Source: Allomuricauda sp. TY007
GTDB taxonomy: Bacteria > Bacteroidota > Bacteroidia > Flavobacteriales > Flavobacteriaceae
Length of the DNA: 64,000 nucleotides
Assembly: GCF_010468565.1 (NCBI RefSeq)
Contig: NZ_WUEG01000002.1
Coordinates: 189,933 to 253,932 of the forward strand
Direction of reading: 5' to 3'
The notes under the pieces were generated by a model. That model searched no databases, was not told where the DNA came from, and saw only the letters and a program-made list of their open reading frames with translations. The position numbers and the translations under genes are program-made. Below are positions 17,051 through 25,717 of this stretch, in pieces; the stretch's first letter is position 1; each line of letters begins with the position of its first letter.

Positions 17051-17147
17051 GGTCGAGCGCAATCGAGACCACATAAACCAAAAGCGGTTCAATTTAATTC
17101 TTGACTTAGGTTCATCTTGAGCGCAGTCGAAAGACTCGAGGTGACAG
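17051..17147. repeat. Two copies of a dispersed palindrome-derived repeat
   Basis: Copy one at 17051-17070 is GGTCGAGCGC followed by AATCGAGACC. Copy two at 17113-17147 has the core GAGCGCAGTCGA and ends in CTCGAGGTGACAG. The reverse complement of the core recurs at 22014-22038. The copies sit between the solute-binding-like gene and the converging ung, a usual place for REP-like elements. Confidence 0.65.
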
Positions 17148-17150
17148 AAT

Positions 17151-17816
17151 TTACCAATCAATCGGTTCTTTACCCATTTGGGCGAGCAAACCATTGGTTT
17201 TACTAAAATGTTGATTGCCAAACCACAATCCTCGATTGGCGCTCAAAGGCGAAGGATGTCCCGATGTTAAAATATGATGTTTGCTTTTATCGATCAAGGA
17301 TGATTTTTTCTTGGCGAATCCTCCCCAAAGCAGAAAAACAACACCTTCCAGTTCACTGGAAACCGTTTTGATTACCGCATCGGTAAATTGCTCCCACCCT
17401 TTTTTCTGATGGCTCCCTGCCTGATGTGCACGAACTGTCAGCGTGGCATTCAACAAAAGAACCCCCTGGTCCGCCCAACGTTCCAAGTTACCGCTTTTGG
17501 GGTATGGCTTTTCAACATCGGTTTTGATTTCCTTGAAAATATTGACCAAGGATGGCGGATGCGGAATACCATCTTTTACGGAAAAGCACAACCCATTCGC
17601 TTGGTTCGGCCCATGGTAGGGGTCTTGACCAATGATGACCACTTTGGTTTCTTGAAACGGACAATGATCAAAGGCAGAAAAAATGTCATTACCCTTTGGG
17701 TAACAAGTATTCTTCTGGTATTCCTGCTTCACAAAAGCAGCCAATTGCTGAAAGTAAGGTTGTTCAAACTCGTTGCTCAATTGTGTTTTCCAACTTGGCT
17801 CAATGTTTACGTCCAT
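17151..17816 (-). CDS. ung: Uracil-DNA glycosylase (family 1)
   Basis: 221 aa, the standard size. It has the catalytic water-activating motif VVIIGQDPYHGPNQANGLCF (Asp at about residue 65), the LLNATLTVR uracil-binding segment and the HPSPLSANRG motif with its catalytic His near the C-terminus. It removes uracil from DNA to start base excision repair. It is encoded 9 nt after a tiny membrane protein on the same strand, with a -7 box ahead of that ORF at 17967-17974. Confidence 0.97.
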   Translation of the reverse strand: MDVNIEPSWKTQLSNEFEQPYFQQLAAFVKQEYQKNTCYPKGNDIFSAFDHCPFQETKVVIIGQDPYHGPNQANGLCFSVKDGIPHPPSLVNIFKEIKTDVEKPYPKSGNLERWADQGVLLLNATLTVRAHQAGSHQKKGWEQFTDAVIKTVSSELEGVVFLLWGGFAKKKSSLIDKSKHHILTSGHPSPLSANRGLWFGNQHFSKTNGLLAQMGKEPIDW

Positions 17817-17825
17817 ATGATGACT

Positions 17826-17930
17826 TTACTTCTTTTTGGTCAGTTTATAGATCAAATACCCAATGCCCACAACAAAATGCAAGAGTATCACGCCTGCAAT
17901 GATAAAAATGACGGTATTGTCGCTCCTCAT
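17826..17930 (-). CDS. 34-aa single-span membrane microprotein
   Basis: ATG at 17930, stop at 17826. The sequence begins MRSDNTVIFIIAGVILLHFV, continues with the rest of one hydrophobic helix (VGIGYLIYKL), and ends with a basic TKKK tail, so it should sit in the inner membrane with the C-terminus in the cytosol. It is 9 nt upstream of ung and preceded by a TAnnTTTG box at 17967-17974, which together argue for a translated gene. I recall similar short proteins in flavobacterial genomes but know no function. Confidence 0.65.
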   Translation of the reverse strand: MRSDNTVIFIIAGVILLHFVVGIGYLIYKLTKKK

Positions 17931-17966
17931 TTGAATTGGATTTTAGTGAAGAATTCAGGTATGAAT

Positions 17967-17974
17967 CAAAAGTA
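17967..17974 (-). promoter_or_regulatory. -7 box (TACTTTTG) for the microprotein-ung unit
   Basis: A perfect TAnnTTTG on the - strand, 37 nt upstream of the microprotein ATG at 17930. It supports transcription of the microprotein and ung as one unit. Confidence 0.5.
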
Positions 17975-18029
17975 CGTAAAGCGAATTGTTTTTGCTAAAA
18001 GGGCAGGCCTCAAAAACACATCAAAATCC

Positions 18030-18037
18030 TATCTTTG
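18030..18037 (+). promoter_or_regulatory. -7 box (TATCTTTG) for mutS2
   Basis: A perfect TAnnTTTG lying 18 nt before the mutS2 ATG at 18056. It predicts a very short 5' leader. No -33 TTG at the usual spacing was seen. Confidence 0.5.
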
Positions 18038-18055
18038 CGCTGCTAGTAGAAAAAG

Positions 18056-20227
18056 ATGCGAAACATTCACCCCAAAACACTTCAAGATCTAGAGTTCCCA
18101 ACGGTATTGACACAAATCGCCGCGCGATGCAATACAGAATTGGGGAAAGAAGATGCGCTTACCCTACAACCATTCCGCCACAAAGCCGAATTAATGGATG
18201 TATTGGGGCAGACTTCGGAGTACTTGGCGTCTTTTTCCAACGACAACCGCATTCCCAATCATGGTTTCGACCATATCAACAGCGAATTGGGGCTGCTCAA
18301 GATTGACAACAGCACTTTAGAGATTTCTGGTTTTCGAAAGATTGGTGGCATCTGCAAGACCGTCGCTATCCATCAAAAATTCTTTAAAAAGTTCAAGGAA
18401 TACTATCCGTTGCTTTTTGATAAAGTGAATGCCCTGGAGTTGCATCCTGAAATTCCGGATGCAATTGATGATGTTATCGACAAGTTTGGGGAAATCAAAG
18501 ATTCCGCCTCTGACGAGTTACGCTACATTCGAAGCAAAATCAATGAAGTGCGCAGTAAAATCAACCAAAGTTTTAGTGTTGCACTAGGGCGTTATCAATC
18601 CTCGGATTTTTTAGATGAAATCCGTGAATCCGTGGTGGAAAACCGTCGCGTTTTGGCCGTAAAGGCCATGCACCGCAAAAAGGTGAAAGGCACGGTAATG
18701 GGCACATCCAAAACAGGAAGTATTGTGTACATTGTGCCAGAGACCACCTTGTCCTACACCAGAGAGCTCAACAATCTTGAGTTTGAGGAGAAAGAAGAAA
18801 TCCAGCGCATCCTGAACAAGCTCACCGACGAGATTCGACCTTATTTGGAATTGCTTCAGGAATACCAAAAACATCTTTCCGATACAGATATTACCGCAGC
18901 CAAAGCAAGGTATGCAAGCGAAATGGATGGTTTATTGCCTGAAATTAATGAGGAGCGGGAATTGTTTCTACGTGATGCGTACCACCCTCTACTCTATTTA
19001 TCGAACAAAAGAAAAAACGAGAAGACCTGGCCACAGACCATAAAACTGCATCAGGAAAACCGAATCATTGTGATTTCTGGGCCCAATGCAGGTGGAAAAA
19101 GTATCACATTAAAAACCATTGGACTGCTTCAAGTAATGCTTCAAAGTGGTATGTTGATTCCAGTGCACGAGCGCAGTTCCGTTTGCTTTTTTGATAAGAT
19201 TTTGACGGATATCGGAGATAATCAATCCATTGAAAATCATTTGAGCACATACAGTTATCGACTTAAAAACATGAACCACTTTCTAAGAAAGTGCAACAAC
19301 AAAACCTTGTTCTTGATCGATGAATTTGGTACCGGTAGTGATCCCGAATTGGGCGGTGCCCTTGCCGAAGCTTTTTTGGAAGTGTTCTACGAGCGCGAAG
19401 CTTATGGGGTTATCACAACACACTATGCCAATTTAAAGGCTTTGGCCAACGAATTGCCACATGCTACCAACGCCAATATGCTGTTCAACTCCAAAACCTT
19501 GGAGCCTACCTTTCAGTTGGTTTTGGGCGAAGCGGGAAGCTCCTTTACGTTTGAGGTGGCACAAAAGAACGGTATCCCCTACTCCTTGATCAATAAGGCA
19601 AAGAAGAAAATTGAACGCGGAAAGGTCCGCTTTGATGCAACGATTGCCAAACTGCAAAAAGAGCGCAGTAAAATGGTGGAGACGGGCTCCAAGCTCAAAG
19701 ATGAGGAAGCCAAGGCCCGTGAAGAATCAGAACGATTGGAGAAGCTCAATTCCAAGATCAAATCCAAGTTGGAGAGTTACCAAGAGATGTACGACCATAA
19801 CCAGCGTATGATTCAATTAGGCAACAAGGTGAACACCGCTGCGGAGAAATACTTTATCGACAAGAAAAAAAGACCGTTAATTTCCGAGATGCTCCGCATT
19901 GTGGAAACAGAAAACAGTAAACGCAAAAAAACCACAGCAAAAAAAGCCAAGGCCAAGCAACAAGAGAAAAAACAAGTGGCCCAAGAATTGGAGCAAAAAA
20001 TCAAAAAAGTACGGGTAGAGAAGAAAATTAAAAAGAAAAAAGAAATTCAGGCCGAAAAGAACAAACCGCGACCTGTTTTTAAGGTTGGTGACCGTGTCCG
20101 TTTAATGGACGGCAAGGCCGTGGGTAGCATTGACACTTTAGAAAAAGGCAAGGCCGTGGTGAATTATGGTATGTTTACCACCAACGTAAGCGTGGACCAA
20201 TTGGAATTGGTAGAGGCGAAGAAGTAA
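18056..20227 (+). CDS. mutS2: MutS2-family ATPase
   Basis: 723 aa. Core and clamp regions are followed by the ABC-type ATPase with Walker A ISGPNAGGKS (about residue 342), Walker B TLFLIDEFGTGSD (about 420) and a TTHYANLK switch His (about 448). A long charged coiled coil (about 520-670) leads into a short KOW-like beta domain (KVGDRVRLMDGKAVGSI). MutS2 proteins act on recombination intermediates or, in Bacillus, on collided ribosomes. The C-terminal Smr nuclease domain of Bacillus MutS2 is absent, as appears usual in Bacteroidota. It is divergent from the microprotein-ung unit. Confidence 0.93.
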   Translation: MRNIHPKTLQDLEFPTVLTQIAARCNTELGKEDALTLQPFRHKAELMDVLGQTSEYLASFSNDNRIPNHGFDHINSELGLLKIDNSTLEISGFRKIGGICKTVAIHQKFFKKFKEYYPLLFDKVNALELHPEIPDAIDDVIDKFGEIKDSASDELRYIRSKINEVRSKINQSFSVALGRYQSSDFLDEIRESVVENRRVLAVKAMHRKKVKGTVMGTSKTGSIVYIVPETTLSYTRELNNLEFEEKEEIQRILNKLTDEIRPYLELLQEYQKHLSDTDITAAKARYASEMDGLLPEINEERELFLRDAYHPLLYLSNKRKNEKTWPQTIKLHQENRIIVISGPNAGGKSITLKTIGLLQVMLQSGMLIPVHERSSVCFFDKILTDIGDNQSIENHLSTYSYRLKNMNHFLRKCNNKTLFLIDEFGTGSDPELGGALAEAFLEVFYEREAYGVITTHYANLKALANELPHATNANMLFNSKTLEPTFQLVLGEAGSSFTFEVAQKNGIPYSLINKAKKKIERGKVRFDATIAKLQKERSKMVETGSKLKDEEAKAREESERLEKLNSKIKSKLESYQEMYDHNQRMIQLGNKVNTAAEKYFIDKKKRPLISEMLRIVETENSKRKKTTAKKAKAKQQEKKQVAQELEQKIKKVRVEKKIKKKKEIQAEKNKPRPVFKVGDRVRLMDGKAVGSIDTLEKGKAVVNYGMFTTNVSVDQLELVEAKK

Positions 20228-20700
20228 TAGATTTATTCCTACGTTGCGTTCTTTATCAGGATAAACAAGCAGAACTTAAATTAACCAATATATTTTTTTA
20301 AATAAATTGGATTAATTATACTGAATTTCAGTAATTTAATTGTGTATTAAATAATAAAACAGCTCTGAACACGTTTTTGGATAAAATATTTTCCCGTGAA
20401 TTTTTTAAATAAGGAAATAGAATCGCGTACCAAACGAAAAAAGTCACGATCACTCATTAAGAGGCAGATTTCTTGCGGAACCTTTCAAGATTTGGAAACT
20501 TTGGACTTGGACAATCATAAAAAACAACCCTCAAGAGCTAATTCTTAAATTCTTGCAGGGAACTTTTATAACGAGCCATTGTCGAAAACTTGGTAGCCCT
20601 ACTTCTGAAAACCTACTACAATCATTAGTTGTTTGTTGTACCTGCTCCCTGGTTGATAGGTTACTGGCATGCCCATACAGCTTTTTAAAGCCATACCGAA
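20228..20700. other. 473-bp AT-rich intergenic stretch
   Basis: Between convergent mutS2 and the glycosyltransferase. I see no clear terminator or RNA gene. One + strand frame from a GTG at 20396 to 20548 gives 50 basic residues (starting NFLNKEIESRTKRKKSRS), with no recognised family and no good start context. It could be a gene remnant or chance. Confidence 0.4.
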
Positions 20701-21936
20701 CTACTCCTTCTGCTTTGCTTCAATCCATTTGGCCATATACTTGGTACTGGCCATGGTTTGGTGCTGCAGTAGTTTCCCTATAAAATTTTGCGCACGATGG
20801 GTTTGCAAAGCTTTGCTTAGTTGTTGTAACCGATCTTTTAATCGAGTTTGCAAACTTTCTTTATCATAAAAAGTTTGAAGCAATTCACTTCCTCGCCGTT
20901 GGGCATTTTCCCAAGCGGTCGGGTTTTGGTGCAAATCCACTGCGGCTTGTGCAAACCTGTCCCAATCATTAGTAATTGTACCGTTCCAAGGCAAGTCGCC
21001 ATGCATGCCCTCCGCTCCAATGGATGTGGTTATGCTTGGGGTACCTGTTTTCATCGCATCCAATAATTTTCCTTTAATCCCCGCACCAAATTGTATGGGG
21101 GCAAGCAATACTTTGGCTTTTTTAAGCACTACATCTACGTCTTCTGCCCATCCGTGTACATAAAAACGGGTTTTGGGGCTGTGCATTTCATTCAATTTTT
21201 GGGGTAGGTACGCTCCGTAAATATGCATTTCGGCTTCCGGTAGCTGTTTGCGTATTCTGGGCCAAATCTCTTGCTTCAAGATGTGAACGGCATCCACATT
21301 GGGTGCATGTTTTCCGTTGCCAATGCTTACAAAACCTCTTCGAGCATCAAAAGGAACCAAATTCTTCGTGGACTTACTGGAAATATCAACCATAAATGGT
21401 AAGTAGAACAACAATTCAGCAGGAATCTTAAGTTCCTTTTGTAGAATTTCCGTTTCGTAGGTGGAAATCATCAAACTTAGGTCACAACGGTAAATACTAG
21501 CGACCTCTCGTAAAGTCATCGGGTGATTTTTCCAATGTTGTAACGTAAAGGATTCCTTCTTTTTATGGACCTCTTCCCTAGCCTTTCGCAGTGAGTGTAA
21601 ATCTTCGGTATTCAATATACGGATGGCATTCGGGGCAAATTCTGCAACGCGCCATCCAAATTGTTCTTCCATCATAAAACGATCGAACAACACCATATTG
21701 GGAGATAATTTTTTTACAAATTCATCAAAACTGGAATGGTTAAGCTGTATGGGAACCTCCCGAATCCCCATTTGTTGCAAGTCTAAACTATACTCGGTTT
21801 TACTGGCGGTACTGGCAAACGTAATGTCGCAACCAAAGTTTATAAAGGTTTCCAGCAATTGTTGCATTCGGCTGCCGGCAGCCGTGGTGTTGGGCTCGGG
21901 CCATACATAACCGATTACGAGGAGTTTTTTTTGCAT
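20701..21936 (-). CDS. Glycosyltransferase family 4 protein
   Basis: 411 aa of the GT-B fold. The N-terminal domain opens with a Rossmann strand (KLLVIGYVWPEPNTTAAGSRM). The C-terminal domain holds the nucleotide-sugar site (GAGIKGKLLDAMKTGTPSI with SIGAEG following, about residues 295-320), the pattern of GT4 enzymes that use UDP- or GDP-sugars with retention of configuration. Donor and acceptor are unknown; no polysaccharide cluster surrounds it. It stands alone on the - strand, with a repeat-rich spacer upstream. Confidence 0.87.
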   Translation of the reverse strand: MQKKLLVIGYVWPEPNTTAAGSRMQQLLETFINFGCDITFASTASKTEYSLDLQQMGIREVPIQLNHSSFDEFVKKLSPNMVLFDRFMMEEQFGWRVAEFAPNAIRILNTEDLHSLRKAREEVHKKKESFTLQHWKNHPMTLREVASIYRCDLSLMISTYETEILQKELKIPAELLFYLPFMVDISSKSTKNLVPFDARRGFVSIGNGKHAPNVDAVHILKQEIWPRIRKQLPEAEMHIYGAYLPQKLNEMHSPKTRFYVHGWAEDVDVVLKKAKVLLAPIQFGAGIKGKLLDAMKTGTPSITTSIGAEGMHGDLPWNGTITNDWDRFAQAAVDLHQNPTAWENAQRRGSELLQTFYDKESLQTRLKDRLQQLSKALQTHRAQNFIGKLLQHQTMASTKYMAKWIEAKQKE

Positions 21937-22329
21937 GTTGGGTTAAGGATAGTTGGGTAAAAGATTATGGATTATAGGTAAAAGTAGTAAGTGTACATAC
22001 AATAATCAAAAGACATCTCGACTGCGCTCGATGTGACAAGTAGGAAATATAGGAGTGAAATTCAAGTTCAAGTATCAAGTACAAGTTCAAGAACGCAGTA
22101 AGCAGTGGGCAATTGGCAGTCAACAAGTGTCAAGTACAATAATAAGGATTTAAGAACCAGGATACAGGACGCTCTTCTTTCTGGCAGACAAGTTCCAAAT
22201 AATTAAACCTGAAACCAGACCACAGAAAATAGACAAGAGTCAGGGAACAGAAAACCGAAACCTCAATAACCAAATAACAGAACACCTGACATCGAGCACC
22301 GAGCATCAAACTCCAAACTCAATAACCAA
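21937..22329. repeat. Degenerate short-repeat spacer
   Basis: A 393-bp gene-free stretch built from degenerate direct repeats: CAAGTTCAAGTATCAAGTAC and AAGTTCAAG variants near 22060-22095, CAGTAAGCAGTGGGCAATTG near 22097, and ACCGAGCATCAAACTCC-like units near 22300. It also holds a copy of the dispersed palindrome (22014-22038, CATCTCGACTGCGCTCGATG). No open frame of note. Confidence 0.6.
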
Positions 22330-23841
22330 CTACATCCGCGCCGCAAACATTTTGGAAATACTGGAACGGAGTTTTCGTTCATAATCTTCTTCCAACCACT
22401 CCTTGTAGTTTTTAGTGTTGTTCATAATGCAATACGAATACTGCTTTACACGATAGGAAATCTCATCTTTGAGTTCCTTGGCCAAAATACGGGCATCGAA
22501 TACATCTTCGCTATTTTCCACACATATTTGGGCGTGTTGTTCTATGCTTTTTTCCAGTACAACCTTGGATTTTTTACCTTGCGCGAATATTTTTTTGTAC
22601 TCTGCTTTTACATCAAACGTAATGTTGTCGGACTTACTAAATTTGGCACGGAGCTCATCGGGCATCTCGTACACAAAATCACGCTCGATTTCCTCATCAT
22701 TTTTAATGTTTTCCAGATAAAAGTCTGGAAAGTGGAATATTTCCTGCCAATCCACCGGTGCATCCCAAGGACCAAAACGGGCAATGTTGTTACCCATATC
22801 AATAACGTTGAACTCATCTTTGTTAGGCAACACCCTGGAGCCCCGTCCTATCATTTGAAAATATAAAGTAAGCGAACGTGTAGCCCTATTCAGGATAATA
22901 CTCTCCACGGTGGGCTCATCAAAACCTGTGGTTAAGATACTTACCGAGGTTAAAATAGCGTCTGGTGTTTTGGCAAACCAATCCAGAATTTCTTTTCGTT
23001 CGGTAGCTGTATTCTTGTTGTCCAAGTGCCTAACGTTGTAGCCGGCCTTTTTAAAGGTCTCGTACACATACAAGGAGGTGTTGATACCGTTATTGAAGAT
23101 CAGTGTTTTGGTACCCTTGGCAATCTCTTCGTAAGCGGTGAGCAATTTGCCCAACATACTGTGAGCACTGTAAAACTCATCGGAAGACTTTACGGTATAG
23201 TCTCCATTAATGCCAAGTTTCAAGGTCCGTAAACTAACATCGTAATTATAAAGATTGGCCTTGGCCAAGAACTGTTTGTCTATCAACGATTTTATGGATT
23301 CCCCAATGATCAAATGCTTATAATTGTCCTTCATGGGAAGTTTAATGTTGGAACTCAACGGTGTTGCCGTTACGCCCAAAATCGTGGAATCCTCAAAATA
23401 TTTAAAAAGTTTCCTAAAGGAATTGTAATGGGCCTCATCTATAATGACCAGCCCAATATTGTTGATTTTTACTTTTTCTTCCTGTAACCTATTGTTCAGT
23501 GTTTCCACCATGGCCACAAAGCACATATAGTTGTCCTGGTCGTAAAGTTCCTTGACCTCGCTGTTAATTACCTTATTGGCCACACCGAACCCATGGAGCA
23601 TTTTGGAGGTTTGTTTACTGAGCTCAATACGGTGGGTAAGCACCATCACCTTTTTACCGGTCTGCTCAATAAATCTTCGGGTTATTTCGGAAAAAACCAC
23701 GGTTTTACCACCTCCTGTGGGCAATTGGTACAAAATATTGGTACCCTTAGGAAGTTTTTCCAAGTGCTTGAAGATTTTGTTCAGGTCTTCTTCCTGATAA
23801 TCGTATAATGTTTTCTTCTTGATTTCTTTGTTTACCTCCAA
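22330..23841 (-). CDS. DEAD/DEAH-box helicase (superfamily 2)
   Basis: 503 aa. Motif I is QLPTGGGKTVVF (residues 40-50), motif II is IIDEAHYNS (about 135), motif III is GVTATPLSS (about 157) and motif VI is QMIGRGSRV (about 330). It resembles the helicase part of type III restriction enzymes and XPB/SSL2-like proteins and is probably a DNA- or RNA-dependent ATPase. The start is a TTG, because no ATG exists in frame before the conserved DYQEEDL segment and a stop lies just upstream. No nuclease or methylase partner is nearby, so restriction is unlikely. Role unknown. Confidence 0.88.
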   Translation of the reverse strand: MEVNKEIKKKTLYDYQEEDLNKIFKHLEKLPKGTNILYQLPTGGGKTVVFSEITRRFIEQTGKKVMVLTHRIELSKQTSKMLHGFGVANKVINSEVKELYDQDNYMCFVAMVETLNNRLQEEKVKINNIGLVIIDEAHYNSFRKLFKYFEDSTILGVTATPLSSNIKLPMKDNYKHLIIGESIKSLIDKQFLAKANLYNYDVSLRTLKLGINGDYTVKSSDEFYSAHSMLGKLLTAYEEIAKGTKTLIFNNGINTSLYVYETFKKAGYNVRHLDNKNTATERKEILDWFAKTPDAILTSVSILTTGFDEPTVESIILNRATRSLTLYFQMIGRGSRVLPNKDEFNVIDMGNNIARFGPWDAPVDWQEIFHFPDFYLENIKNDEEIERDFVYEMPDELRAKFSKSDNITFDVKAEYKKIFAQGKKSKVVLEKSIEQHAQICVENSEDVFDARILAKELKDEISYRVKQYSYCIMNNTKNYKEWLEEDYERKLRSSISKMFAARM

Positions 23842-24085
23842 AGGGAAATTGCGTTAAGGGTTCTTAAATAAAAAACCCTACAAAATTAGAGGTTTTTTGC
23901 GCTTGAGACCAATACTCGGAGGCTTTTATATTAAAATAGTATCAACAATCCTTGTTGAATCCTTTTTTTTCGTGATTGATGTATTTGCTTATAACATTTT
24001 GATAACAATAACATTTTGGACTTGGAAAAATGAAGATTATAATGTATAATGATAGCTTATAATACTTGTTAAACCAGATATAAGA

Positions 24086-24949
24086 ATGAGGCAGCTAAAA
24101 ATCATTAAACAGGTCACGAACCGGGAATCCAAATCACTTGACAAATACTTGCAGGACATTAGTAAAATTGATCTGATCACCGCGCAGGAAGAAGTTGAGC
24201 TAGCACAGAAGATTAGGGCCGGAGACCAAGCTGCCTTGGAAAAACTGACGAACGCAAACCTAAGGTTTGTGGTCTCCGTGGCAAAACAATATCAAAATCA
24301 GGGCTTAAAATTGCCCGATTTGATCAACGAGGGGAATGTTGGCTTGGTAAAAGCTGCCAAACGATTTGATGAAACCCGAGGATTTAAATTTATTTCCTAC
24401 GCGGTTTGGTGGATTCGCCAATCCATTCTGCAAGCCTTGGCAGAACAATCCCGTGTGGTTCGATTGCCTTTGAACAAAATCGGGTCCATAAACAAGATAA
24501 AAAAGACATTCTCTTACTTGGAACAAGCGCACGAGCGTCCACCATCCCCCGAAGAAATTGCCAAGGAATTGGATATGACGGTCTCCGAAGTAAAACAATC
24601 TTTGAAGAATACTGGCAGACACGTATCCATGGATGCTCCTTTAAAAGAGGGAGAAACGTCCAACTTGTATGATGTACTAAACGCCGGAGATTCCCCAAAA
24701 CCGGACAAAGGTTTGATGCACCAGTCTTTGAACACCGAAATAAACAGGGCGTTGGATACACTATCCCCACGAGAAGCCGATGTGGTAAGACTGTATTATG
24801 GAATTGGCGACCAACCCTCTATGACCTTAGAGGAAATTGGCAGCACCTTTGATCTGACCAGGGAGAGAGTGCGTCAAATCCGTGAAAAAGCAATCAGAAA
24901 ATTAAGACATACCTCAAAAAGTAAGATATTAAAGTCTTATTTGGGATAA
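24086..24949 (+). CDS. rpoD: Primary sigma factor (RpoD/SigA, short Bacteroidota type)
   Basis: 287 aa, the short form of primary sigma factor typical of Bacteroidota, lacking the long region 1.1. Region 1.2 begins [18 protein letters not shown]. Region 2 includes [18 protein letters not shown] and [20 protein letters not shown]. Region 3 follows, and region 4.2 is the HTH in [19 protein letters not shown]. It directs RNA polymerase to housekeeping promoters with the TAnnTTTG -7 element, which appears upstream of several genes here. It is followed by a strong bidirectional terminator. Confidence 0.97.
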   Translation: MRQLKIIKQVTNRESKSLDKYLQDISKIDLITAQEEVELAQKIRAGDQAALEKLTNANLRFVVSVAKQYQNQGLKLPDLINEGNVGLVKAAKRFDETRGFKFISYAVWWIRQSILQALAEQSRVVRLPLNKIGSINKIKKTFSYLEQAHERPPSPEEIAKELDMTVSEVKQSLKNTGRHVSMDAPLKEGETSNLYDVLNAGDSPKPDKGLMHQSLNTEINRALDTLSPREADVVRLYYGIGDQPSMTLEEIGSTFDLTRERVRQIREKAIRKLRHTSKSKILKSYLG

Positions 24950-24976
24950 AATGCCAAATGGTTATGAGTTCAATAA

Positions 24977-25013
24977 AAAAGGGGATGTTGTTATCAATTC
25001 AACATCCCCTTTT
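24977..25013 (+). terminator. Strong (bidirectional) terminator after rpoD
   Basis: Arms AAAGGGGATGTTG and CAACATCCCCTTT around a loop of about nine bases, with A- and T-runs on either side. It can end rpoD on the + strand and also the microprotein cluster arriving on the - strand. Confidence 0.9.
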
Positions 25014-25036
25014 CCATGATATTCACTTAAAAAACA

Positions 25037-25138
25037 TCACGATTTGCTCAAAAGACTAATATCAAAGTCGGTGAGCATGTCTTTCAAATCTTGAATAAAA
25101 TTCAAGTAGGCCGTGTTTTCTTTGTTATGGTTTTTCAT
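25037..25138 (-). CDS. 33-aa microprotein A
   Basis: ATG at 25138, TGA at 25037-25039. It starts MKNHNKENTAYLNFIQDLKD and ends MLTDFDISLLSKS. The YLNFIQDLKDML segment should form an amphipathic helix. Microprotein B at 25166-25264 has a similar central block (EYLAFLQELNEIL) and both have TTACC directly before the ATG. It lies on the strand of the Hpt-like cluster and just before the bidirectional terminator. No known family. Confidence 0.5.
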   Translation of the reverse strand: MKNHNKENTAYLNFIQDLKDMLTDFDISLLSKS

Positions 25139-25165
25139 GGTAACAAATTTTGGGTTGTTTGTCAA

Positions 25166-25264
25166 CTATAGGTAATCAAGTTCGGCAAGTTCGTTTACTG
25201 CCAAAATTTCGTTCAGTTCTTGTAAAAATGCCAAGTATTCTTCGCCGTAGGTATCGTATAACAT
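25166..25264 (-). CDS. 32-aa microprotein B
   Basis: ATG at 25264, TAG at 25166-25168. It starts MLYDTYGEEYLAFLQELNEI and ends LAVNELAELDYL, an acidic, leucine-rich helix. It is 27 nt upstream of microprotein A and 88 nt after the 117-aa gene, same strand, sharing a Y-L-x-F-x-Q-x-L pattern with A. The paralogy and the tandem order support translation. Function unknown. Confidence 0.5.
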   Translation of the reverse strand: MLYDTYGEEYLAFLQELNEILAVNELAELDYL

Positions 25265-25352
25265 GGTAATCTTCGGTTTTTGTTCGGGGTTTTAGGTATA
25301 ACGTAATTTTATTTTAAAGATTATATTGTTCTTATAAAATGCGGTAAAACCC

Positions 25353-25706
25353 CTACTTTGTGTTTAAAATATCCAGTTCTACTTCAAAATCAAGGTCTTT
25401 GTCCACTTTGCTTGGCCTTATGTTGAATTCATCATAAATAAAACACAAATTCATCGGCAACCTTCGTCGTTCGGTATCGGACATTACACCCAATTTGGAT
25501 TGTAATTCATTTTTGATTTGAAATGCTTTATTGCTGATTTTTGGGTTTTCATGGGATTCCAACTCAGAAAGAAAAGGAATTTCTTTTCTGTCCCCTACTT
25601 CTAACATTTCATCCAACAACATTAATTGGGTCTCAAGGTCCTTTGTATATTGGAACAAAGGATAAAAGATGCTTTGAAGGTACTCGGGGAGTTGGTTGTT
25701 TGCCAT
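25353..25706 (-). CDS. Hypothetical 117-aa helical protein
   Basis: 117 aa, soluble and helical, no signal peptide. It begins MANNQLPEYLQSIFYPLFQY and contains PKISNKAFQIKNELQSKLGV and DTERRRLPMNLCFIYDEFNI. No recognised domain. It is 11 nt downstream of the Hpt-like gene on the same strand, so the two are very probably co-transcribed and may be partners. Confidence 0.65.
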   Translation of the reverse strand: MANNQLPEYLQSIFYPLFQYTKDLETQLMLLDEMLEVGDRKEIPFLSELESHENPKISNKAFQIKNELQSKLGVMSDTERRRLPMNLCFIYDEFNIRPSKVDKDLDFEVELDILNTK

Positions 25707-25717
25707 GGTGTAGGTAT

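Noticed and set aside
17388-18092. 234-aa open frame on the + strand opposite ung
   Set aside because: It is antisense to ung, whose catalytic motifs are intact, and its translation is low in normal protein features.
20396-20548. 50-aa basic frame with GTG start between mutS2 and the glycosyltransferase
   Set aside because: No promoter, terminator or recognised family; noted only in the intergenic entry.
22330-23841. Restriction-modification or defence system around the DEAD/DEAH helicase
   Set aside because: No nuclease, methyltransferase or other defence gene in the flanks; the helicase is alone, next to rpoD.
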